DNA of 6,708 nucleotides from an uncultured Planctomycetaceae bacterium (lineage in GTDB: Bacteria; Planctomycetota; Planctomycetia; Pirellulales; JACPPG01), in NCBI GenBank assembly GCA_945957305.1, contig CAMFLN010000169.1, positions 1 to 6,708 of the forward strand. Direction: 5' to 3'. Below the pieces are notes generated by a model, which worked only from the letters and a program-made list of their open reading frames with translations, did not search any database and was not told the origin of the DNA. Positions 1 to 5,580 of this stretch are shown piece after piece. Position 1 is the first letter of the stretch, and each line of letters begins with the position of its first letter. The translations under genes and the position numbers were made by a program.

Positions 1-300
1 GCGACGATCTTCGAACGTGACGGTCACATTGCACTCATCGGCCACGACCTTGATTCGCGGGTGCTCCGTCGGCAGCAGCATGTGGTGGTCGAGCTCGCCG
101 GTGATCTTGCGCAGCGCATCGCGCGCTGCGATGAAATCGACCACGTAGGCATTTTCATCGAGTGGCCCGTAGAACTCGGCGGCGACCTTGTAGTTGTGGC
201 CGTGCAATCGTTCGCAAATGTTGCCAGCAAAAGTGATAAAGTGCGCAGCACTAAAGACGAATGCTTCCTTGGCAAGTCGGACGTGGTATTGTTCGGTCAC
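1..300 (-). CDS. 6-pyruvoyl-tetrahydropterin synthase / QueD-family protein, N-terminal part (runs off the left edge)
   Basis: The family (tunnelling-fold PTPS, including QueD) acts on 7,8-dihydroneopterin triphosphate in pterin or queuosine-precursor synthesis, using a zinc ion. Reading from the GTG at 298-300, the 100 visible residues carry the family signature in order. FSAAHF supplies zinc ligand H20. CERLHGHNY supplies H33 and H35, with C29 four residues before H33 where the catalytic Cys sits. A VVDF motif lies at 53-56, and LDHHMLL at 70-76 carries the catalytic Asp-His (D71, H72). The C-terminus, with the substrate-anchoring Glu, lies outside the window. GTG is the only in-frame start after a TAA about 30 bases upstream, and its Shine-Dalgarno is weak. 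The gene follows the CitG-like gene after 38 bases on the same strand, so the two are probably one operon. The exact product (PTPS, QueD or a methanopterin-pathway variant) cannot be settled from the motifs. Confidence 0.93.
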   Translation of the reverse strand, partial: MTEQYHVRLAKEAFVFSAAHFITFAGNICERLHGHNYKVAAEFYGPLDENAYVVDFIAARDALRKITGELDHHMLLPTEHPRIKVVADECNVTVTFEDRR

Positions 301-338
301 AGGCGGCCGCTCAACTCTTGGTGTGCATGATTACCAGC

Positions 339-1244
339 TCAAGTTGCATAGAATCTCAAGGGCAATTCGATTATGCCCTCGCGCAATGCGGCAAACAAAC
401 CGGCAGTCACCAGATCGGCCGTGGTGCCGGGATTGCGGCGGTGGCCGTCGGCGCGTAACCAGAAATCGAAATCCGACGCCGCTTCGTGATACGCCTGTTC
501 ACCCGGTTGACCAGCGGCTAATACGCTGCCGGCAAGATTCGCCGCTTGGTTGGCCACGGCCGCGCCGCATTTGCGCGCGATCAGGCTATCGGCAAATTGG
601 CTCATCAGTGTCAGGTGCGCGAAGACAATGGTGTCAGCCAACGGCCAGCGTGATCTTACGCCCCGCTGCAACGCCGGCAGGATCACGTCCCAAACTTCGG
701 CGAAGCCATTCGTGTATTGCCGCGCCACCAGGTCGCGCCCAGCCGCCAACTGCATGGCATGCAGAAGATTCGCCGGCGGCGGGCCCGCAAGATCCGCTTC
801 GTCGACTTTGCCCATGCTGCCGGGCTGGGCATACCGAATGGCCTCATAGACCAGCCGCGTGTCCTCGGCATCAAGCTGAGCAAGTATTTCGGCCACGCCG
901 GTTTGCAGATCTTTTGTTTGCGGGACCATGCCAAGCGGCACGAGGAGCAGGACAGTTCCCAGGTTGGTGTTGGTCCCTACAGCATGCCGGGTGCTGCGGA
1001 TCGCGGCGAGCACGGCTGCCCCCAGGCGACTTCCTGACGCGGCGCTAGCGAGCGCCGGGCCAATGACGAGGGCACTCGTGGCAAAGTCGAGATAGGTCAG
1101 ACCCTCGAAATCCGCGCCGCGATGTACATTGCCCGGCTTGGGCGCCGTCGCCTCGAGTAAACACGCCATGCCCGCAAATTGCGCGACCTGTGTGGGCCAA
1201 TCGCTGGCGAATCGCCTTTGCACGAGTCCTATGCTCCCGGCCAA
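339..1244 (-). CDS. CitG-family protein (triphosphoribosyl-dephospho-CoA synthase-like)
   Basis: Characterised members (CitG, MdcB) join ATP and dephospho-CoA to make the prosthetic-group precursor of citrate lyase or malonate decarboxylase. The 301-residue protein has the family hallmarks: EATAPKPGNVHRG at 31-43, GTNTNLGTVLL at 90-100, DSLIARK at 219-225 and RNPGTTADLVTAGLF at 270-284. Length is normal for the family and no break is seen. The start given is TTG at 1242-1244, preceded at 4 bases by AGAGGA (1249-1254), a good Shine-Dalgarno. Alternatives are GTG at 1221-1223 or ATG at 1167-1169; the latter would leave only five residues before the first conserved motif. No citrate-lyase or malonate-decarboxylase subunit is visible. 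The downstream partner is a PTPS homologue, so the true substrate may be a pterin- or C1-cofactor-related molecule; that is inference. The frame stays open upstream to a TAA at 1323-1325 without an ATG, GTG or TTG. Confidence 0.87.
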   Translation of the reverse strand: MAGSIGLVQRRFASDWPTQVAQFAGMACLLEATAPKPGNVHRGADFEGLTYLDFATSALVIGPALASAASGSRLGAAVLAAIRSTRHAVGTNTNLGTVLLLVPLGMVPQTKDLQTGVAEILAQLDAEDTRLVYEAIRYAQPGSMGKVDEADLAGPPPANLLHAMQLAAGRDLVARQYTNGFAEVWDVILPALQRGVRSRWPLADTIVFAHLTLMSQFADSLIARKCGAAVANQAANLAGSVLAAGQPGEQAYHEAASDFDFWLRADGHRRNPGTTADLVTAGLFAALREGIIELPLRFYAT

Positions 1245-1286
1245 GAAATCCTCTTCGTCCGCGAATAGCCACGGACAGAGGACCTC
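1245..1286 (-). promoter_or_regulatory. Leader hairpin covering the Shine-Dalgarno of the CitG-like gene
   Basis: Read as minus-strand RNA, 42 bases fold into one long stem that ends exactly at the TTG start codon. From outside to inside, GAGG pairs with UUUC (two G-U pairs), UCCUCU pairs with AGAGGA, GUCCGUG pairs with CGCGGAC (one G-U pair), and the loop is GCUAUU. A 2-base bulge (GA) interrupts the 3' arm. That gives 17 pairs, with the whole AGAGGA ribosome-binding site buried. The three G-U pairs would be A-C mismatches in plus-strand RNA, so the fold favours the citG-like transcript. No T-run follows, so it is not a classical terminator. It could control translation initiation. Function is inferred, and the transcription start is unknown. 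Confidence 0.5.
1249..1254 (-). promoter_or_regulatory. Shine-Dalgarno of the CitG-like gene
   Basis: AGAGGA on the minus strand sits 4 bases before the TTG at 1242-1244. It is the reason for choosing this non-ATG start. It lies entirely within the 3' arm of the leader hairpin at 1245-1286. Confidence 0.55.
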
Positions 1287-1379
1287 AATATACCTGGCGC
1301 CGGCAAGGCGGTAAGATAGGGGTTAGCCGTCTTAAACGGGCAATGCCGGCTGGGTGGGTCAGCGGCCGGCTCGTCGTGC

Positions 1380-1408
1380 CGGCTATGCCGGAGAACGCGG
1401 CATGGCCG
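1380..1408 (+). promoter_or_regulatory. 11-bp inverted repeat in the probable ppk leader
   Basis: The arm CGGCTATGCCG (1380-1390) pairs with CGGCATGGCCG (1398-1408) over 11 positions. Ten are Watson-Crick and one is a U-G wobble that works only in plus-strand RNA, around a 7-base loop (GAGAACG). It ends 61 bases before the ppk GTG. No T-run follows, so it is not a typical intrinsic terminator. It may be an mRNA leader structure or a protein-binding dyad; which one cannot be told from sequence. Confidence 0.45.
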
Positions 1409-1460
1409 ATCGCGAGCAAAATTCTAGGATTACGAGGGTGCCCAGGCCCCTTGCGCAACC

Positions 1461-1464
1461 GAGG
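1461..1464 (+). promoter_or_regulatory. Shine-Dalgarno of ppk
   Basis: GAGG lies 5 bases before the GTG at 1470 and decides that start. The ATG at 1465, between the two, is out of frame and meets TGA after two codons. Confidence 0.6.
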
Positions 1465-1469
1465 ATGCA

Positions 1470-3662
1470 GTGACTGAACAATCATTCCTATCTGAACACT
1501 TCATCAACCGCGAGTTGAGCTGGCTGGAGTTCAACGCGCGCGTCCTGGAAGAAGCCGAAGACGAGACGAATCCGCTGTTCGAGCGGGTCAAGTTTCTCTC
1601 GATCTTCAGCTCGAACCTGGATGAGTTTTTTATGATCCGGGTGGCCGGTTTACGCGAGCAGGCGTTCGGCGATCTCGCGCCGCAGGATTATTCACCGGAC
1701 GGGTTACGGCCGATCACTCAATTGCAGCGCATTGCCGTACGCACACAAGAATTGGTCGCAGCCCAATATCGCTGCTGGAATGAATCGGTCCGCCCTGCTC
1801 TGGCTGAGCATGGTTTCCGCCTGCTGAAGCACGACGAACTCAATGGCGATCAGCGAGCCGTGCTCGACCGATTTTTCGCGGAACGCGCCTTCCCGATTCT
1901 CACGCCGATGGCCGTCGATCCGGCCCACCCTAGTCCGCGCTACCATAATCGTTCGCTCTACCTGGCAGCACTTTTGGACCGGCGCACGGGCCTGGGTCCC
2001 GCGCACTTGTTTGCGGTGGTGCAATTGCCGCAGGTTTTGCCCCGATTGGTGTCGTTGGGTCAAGGAGACGATCTGCAGTTCATCCTGCTCGAAGACGCGG
2101 TCTCGGCGCGATTGCCCGAGCTGTTTGGTGGTTTTGACGTGCTGTCGAGCACGACGTTCCGTATCACCCGCGACAGTGACGTCGAACTGCTCGAGCAGGA
2201 ATCGGACGACATGTTGCGGCTGATCGAAAAGCGCTTGCGCGAGCGCCAGCGGGGCCAGGCCGTGCGACTGGAAGTCGCCGCGGACGTCAGCGAAGCGCTC
2301 ATTCGCATGATCGTCGAACCCGAAGAGATCAAAGAGGGCGACGGCACGCCGGACTCCTACAGCGAGTTGTATCGCATCCCAGGTCCGCTCGATCTGACGG
2401 CGATGACCGAGCTGGCGCGGGTGCCGGGGCGCGAGCACTTGCGGGACACTCCCTTTACCCCACGCCCGCCGCGCGGTCGTGGCGGCCGCGGCAGCGAGGA
2501 TCTTTTCACCTCGATTCGCCGGCAGGATATCCTGGTGCACCACCCGTTCGATTCGTTCGAGCCGGTAGTGGAATTCGTCAGCCGTGCGGCTCTTGACCCC
2601 ACGGTGCTAGCGATCAAGCAGACTCTTTATCGCACTAGCGGCGATTCACCAGTAACGCGGGCTCTGATGGCTGCGGCCGAAAACGGCAAGCACGTCACGG
2701 CGCTGGTTGAATTGAAGGCTCGCTTCGACGAGGCCAACAACGTCAGCTGGGCTCGCCAGCTGGAACGCGCCGGCGTGCATGTCGTGTTTGGATTCTTGGA
2801 TCTCAAGACGCATTGCAAGCTTTCCCTGGTCGTACGTCAGGAGGGGAATGTCGTACGCCGCTATGTGCATTTGGGCACGGGCAATTACAATCCCACAACG
2901 GCGGTGCTGTACACCGACCTGGGCCTGTTCACGGCCGACGAAGACATCTGCGCCGACGCTTCGGCATTATTCAATCTTCTGACCGGTTACTCCCAGGGGC
3001 ATCACTGGCGCAAACTCGTCGTGGCTCCCGGCGATCTGCATCGCCGGACCATCGAATTGATCGACGATCAGACGCGCCGCGCACGTGCCGGGCAGCCGGC
3101 CAGAATCTTTGCCAAGCTCAATGCGCTGGTCGACTACCGCGTTATCGAGTCGTTGTACCGCGCCAGCCAGGCCGGAGTGCCGATCGATCTCGTCGTGCGC
3201 GGAATCTGCGGGCTGCGCCCCGGCATGCCGGGAATCTCGGAGAATATTCGCGTCCGCAGCATCGTCGATCGCTTTCTGGAGCACAGCCGTTTGTACATCT
3301 TCGGCGCGGACGAAGACGCCCAGATCTACCTGGCGAGCGCCGACTGGATGCCACGCAATTTTTATCGCCGCGTCGAAGTAATGTTTCCGATCGAGGCCCC
3401 CAAGGCGCGCGAGCGAATCTTGGAAGAGATCGTCCCGGCTTACCTGCGCGACAATGTGAAGGCACGCATCCTCTGTGCCGATGGTTCGCACTATCGCGCG
3501 ACCCGCGGCGAAGGGGAATTGCGCCATCGCTGCCAGGAAGAGCTACTCTACGGCCGGGCCGGCGGCTTGCCCGTGATGACCGAACAGCACGCCGGGCAGG
3601 CCCACGACGCGCACGCGGAAAACGGGCATCCCAAGGCCGGCGGCGAAACGGCCCGGGTGTAG
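1470..3662 (+). CDS. ppk: Polyphosphate kinase 1 (PPK1)
   Basis: PPK1 reversibly polymerises the gamma-phosphate of ATP into inorganic polyphosphate through a phosphohistidine intermediate, usually at the inner membrane face. The 730-residue protein shows the complete family order. The N-terminal domain opens with FINRELSWLEFN (11-22) and continues with SSNLDEFFMIRV (47-58). A head domain occupies roughly 110-310. The C1 domain carries DPTVLAIKQTLYR (376-388) and ELKARFDE (414-421), whose R388 and R418 match the phosphate-binding arginines. H448 in LKTHCK is the phospho-accepting histidine, and H467 in the HLGTGNYN stretch (467-474) is the second conserved one. The C2 domain has H605 (RFLEH) and SADWMPRNFYRRVEVMFP (623-640). 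A Pro/Arg/Gly-rich linker (331-342) precedes C1, and the tail after about 700 is low-complexity and His-rich. The gene ends with TAG 3 bases before the MutS-like gene, implying one transcript. Start GTG is supported by GAGG upstream. Confidence 0.97.
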   Translation: MTEQSFLSEHFINRELSWLEFNARVLEEAEDETNPLFERVKFLSIFSSNLDEFFMIRVAGLREQAFGDLAPQDYSPDGLRPITQLQRIAVRTQELVAAQYRCWNESVRPALAEHGFRLLKHDELNGDQRAVLDRFFAERAFPILTPMAVDPAHPSPRYHNRSLYLAALLDRRTGLGPAHLFAVVQLPQVLPRLVSLGQGDDLQFILLEDAVSARLPELFGGFDVLSSTTFRITRDSDVELLEQESDDMLRLIEKRLRERQRGQAVRLEVAADVSEALIRMIVEPEEIKEGDGTPDSYSELYRIPGPLDLTAMTELARVPGREHLRDTPFTPRPPRGRGGRGSEDLFTSIRRQDILVHHPFDSFEPVVEFVSRAALDPTVLAIKQTLYRTSGDSPVTRALMAAAENGKHVTALVELKARFDEANNVSWARQLERAGVHVVFGFLDLKTHCKLSLVVRQEGNVVRRYVHLGTGNYNPTTAVLYTDLGLFTADEDICADASALFNLLTGYSQGHHWRKLVVAPGDLHRRTIELIDDQTRRARAGQPARIFAKLNALVDYRVIESLYRASQAGVPIDLVVRGICGLRPGMPGISENIRVRSIVDRFLEHSRLYIFGADEDAQIYLASADWMPRNFYRRVEVMFPIEAPKARERILEEIVPAYLRDNVKARILCADGSHYRATRGEGELRHRCQEELLYGRAGGLPVMTEQHAGQAHDAHAENGHPKAGGETARV

Positions 3663-3665
3663 CGC

Positions 3666-5567
3666 GTGCATCACGAGTCACAACATACCGGGACCGGGTT
3701 CACGTTGAGCGCTTCGACCGAGACGATCGAGCGACTCTACACGCGCCGCGCCGCAAGATTTGCTCGTCGCGCATTACTTTTGCGCCAGCGTAGCAATCAG
3801 CTCTCGCATATCCGATTGGCGGTGTTTCTGATCGCCCTGGCCTGCCTGGCAATGGCCTTATACGGCGTGCCTGCGCCGACGTTTTTGTTTGCCGCGGCCG
3901 CCATCTTCGGCGCAGCCTTCGTGTTTTTGATCGTCAAGCATCGGGCTGTGCGCGCGGCCGATGATCGTTACCGCTCGCTGGTGACGATCAACGAGCAGAC
4001 GCTGGCGCGCGTCCGGCGTGAATGGAACGCGCTACCGCCGGCCAACGATGCCATTGAACCGGCTGATCCTCCGTTTGCCCGCGATCTCGACTTGTTCGGT
4101 CGTTCGTCGCTCATGCAATTGTTGGGGGGTGGAGGGGCAACCACGCTCGGGCGGCGCACGTTGCGCGGCTGGTTGATCGAGCCGGCAGCGTCTGCCGAAA
4201 TCGTTTCGCGCCAGGCGGCCGTGGCCGAACTGGCTGTGCAGCTCAGCCGCCGGCAACGCTTTGTCGAACTCGGTCGCCGTCTCGGCCAGGAAACGCTGTC
4301 CATCGACAGATTTTTCGCGTGGGCCGAAGCGAAACCTTGGTTGGCGCAGCGCCCGTGGTTGGCATGGACGGCGCGCATTACTCCCTTCGTTCTGGCATTG
4401 TCGATCCTCGCCGAACTATTCGGCCTGCTGCCGGTGCCCATTTGGCAACTTGTTCTCTTGACCAACGTCGCTTTCAGCCTGTTTTTTGCGCGACGGATGC
4501 ATGAGCTCTTCGGGCAAGTCTCCTCGCGCGCAGGGGACATCGCCCATTATGCGGAGCTGTTCTCGCTGCTCGGCCGGCGCGACGCCCAGGCCAATCGTCT
4601 ACAAGAGATCAAATTGCAATTATCTCGATCTGGCGGCGGGGCCGCGGCACAGCTGGGCCGACTAGCCCGGGTGCTGACGCTCGCCGACCTGCGCTTCTCG
4701 CAGTTGGTGCATGCCGTTTTTCAGTCGCTCACGATGTGGGATTTTCATGTGCTCGCGGCCATCGAGCGGTGGCAGGTTCACTCGGGCCCACACGCCCGCG
4801 CGTGGTTCGCGGCCCTGGCCCAGTGGGACGCGCTGGCCGAACTTTCCGCTTTGGCCCATGACAATCCGGCTTGGACATTTCCGACGCTCAGCTCGCCTGC
4901 CGAAGAAACGCTGACCGGCATTGGATTGGGACACCCCCTCTTGGCGACGACAGTCCGCGTCGTTAACGACGTCACGCTGGGGCCTTGTGGCACCTTCCTG
5001 CTAGTGACCGGCTCGAACATGTCAGGCAAGAGCACACTGCTGCGCTCGATCGGCTTGAATACCGTGCTGGCTCAAGCAGGCGGCGTCGTGGCAGCGAGAT
5101 CGCTCCGGCTTCCCCCGATCGTCCTGGGAACGAGCATGCGGATCGAAGATTCCGTCGCCGACGGCACGAGCCTGTTCATGGCGGAACTCAAACGGCTCAA
5201 GCAGGTCGTTGACGTCGCCCGCGCACAACATGCCGAGGGGCATCAACGTCGATTGCTCTATTTGCTCGACGAGATTCTGCACGGAACGAATACGGCCGAA
5301 CGACAAATCGCCGTGCGCCGCGTGATGATCCACCTGTTGAAACAGGGCGCGATCGGGGCGATATCAACACACGACCTCGATCTTGCCGGTGTGGCGCCGC
5401 TGCGCGACGCGTCGCAGACCGTGCATTTCCAGGAAAGCTTCACGGCCGGTCCGGACGGGCGTCGCATGACCTTCGACTATCGGCTGCGGCCGGGTCTGGC
5501 GGCGACGACCAACGCGCTGGCCTTGCTGGAAATTGTCGGGCTCGATGCTCCTGACGCCCAGGAATGA
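3666..5567 (+). CDS. Membrane-anchored MutS-superfamily ATPase lacking the mismatch-recognition domain
   Basis: The C-terminal third (about 420-630) is a MutS domain V ATPase: GHPLL (422-426), Walker A TGSNMSGKST (448-457), a MutS-type signature region around TSLFMAEL (501-508), Walker B YLLDE with D535/E536, and STHD (567-570). A clamp/core-like segment begins near 139 with DLDLFGRSSLMQLL and a WLIEP stretch near 169-173. The N-terminal mismatch-binding domain with its Phe-x-Glu motif and the connector domain are absent, and there is no C-terminal Smr nuclease domain. Two hydrophobic hairpins are visible: about 51-68 with 71-91, and about 238-255 with 257-275. Positively charged flanks suggest both termini are cytoplasmic. 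Such membrane MutS relatives exist in several phyla without an established role, so it should not be named mutS. GTG at 3666 lies 3 bases after the ppk stop, suggesting translational coupling; the Shine-Dalgarno is poor and a TTG at 3705 is an alternative. Confidence 0.88.
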   Translation: MHHESQHTGTGFTLSASTETIERLYTRRAARFARRALLLRQRSNQLSHIRLAVFLIALACLAMALYGVPAPTFLFAAAAIFGAAFVFLIVKHRAVRAADDRYRSLVTINEQTLARVRREWNALPPANDAIEPADPPFARDLDLFGRSSLMQLLGGGGATTLGRRTLRGWLIEPAASAEIVSRQAAVAELAVQLSRRQRFVELGRRLGQETLSIDRFFAWAEAKPWLAQRPWLAWTARITPFVLALSILAELFGLLPVPIWQLVLLTNVAFSLFFARRMHELFGQVSSRAGDIAHYAELFSLLGRRDAQANRLQEIKLQLSRSGGGAAAQLGRLARVLTLADLRFSQLVHAVFQSLTMWDFHVLAAIERWQVHSGPHARAWFAALAQWDALAELSALAHDNPAWTFPTLSSPAEETLTGIGLGHPLLATTVRVVNDVTLGPCGTFLLVTGSNMSGKSTLLRSIGLNTVLAQAGGVVAARSLRLPPIVLGTSMRIEDSVADGTSLFMAELKRLKQVVDVARAQHAEGHQRRLLYLLDEILHGTNTAERQIAVRRVMIHLLKQGAIGAISTHDLDLAGVAPLRDASQTVHFQESFTAGPDGRRMTFDYRLRPGLAATTNALALLEIVGLDAPDAQE

Positions 5568-5580
5568 TCGGGCCGAAGCG
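5568..5580. other. Short convergent gap
   Basis: Only 13 bases separate the stop codons of the MutS-like gene (plus) and the aldolase-like gene (minus). The area holds one weak inverted repeat, AGCG-TTATTT-CGCT, overlapping the aldolase stop. No T-rich intrinsic terminator is seen for either gene, so termination is either Rho-dependent or beyond the gap. Confidence 0.5.

Larger units (their letters stand above)
1287..1469. other. Divergent intergenic region between the CitG-like gene and ppk
   Basis: Together with the leader hairpin, this is the roughly 225-base gap between two divergently transcribed genes, so it should hold both promoters. No convincing sigma-70 pair at proper spacing was found on either strand; TATATT (minus) near 1287-1292 and TAGGAT (plus) near 1425-1430 are weak -10-like candidates without good -35 partners. 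GCCGGC hexamers lie at 1299, 1345, 1365 and 1378. A perfect 8-base palindrome, TTGCGCAA, lies at 1451-1458 just before the ppk Shine-Dalgarno. No convincing small gene is seen. Confidence 0.45.

Noticed and set aside
194..1048. Plus-strand open frame of 284 codons
   Set aside because: It lies antisense to the CitG-like gene and gives an Arg/Cys/Pro-rich product with no recognisable motif, as expected from the opposite strand of GC-rich coding DNA.
1285..1485. Minus-strand 66-codon open frame in the divergent intergenic region
   Set aside because: Basic, Pro/Arg-rich product with no recognisable motif; it overlaps the ppk start and both inverted repeats.
1704..2543. Minus-strand open frame of 279 codons inside ppk
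   Set aside because: It is fully antisense to conserved PPK1 coding sequence, has no family signature and no credible ribosome-binding context.
2813..3793. Plus-strand open frame of 326 codons across the ppk/MutS-like junction
   Set aside because: It is a frame-shifted reading of ppk with an extreme Arg content and no domains, and it competes with two well-supported genes.
3666..5567. Calling the MutS-like gene mutS or mutS2
   Set aside because: It lacks the mismatch-recognition and connector domains of MutS and the Smr domain of MutS2, and has membrane segments neither possesses.
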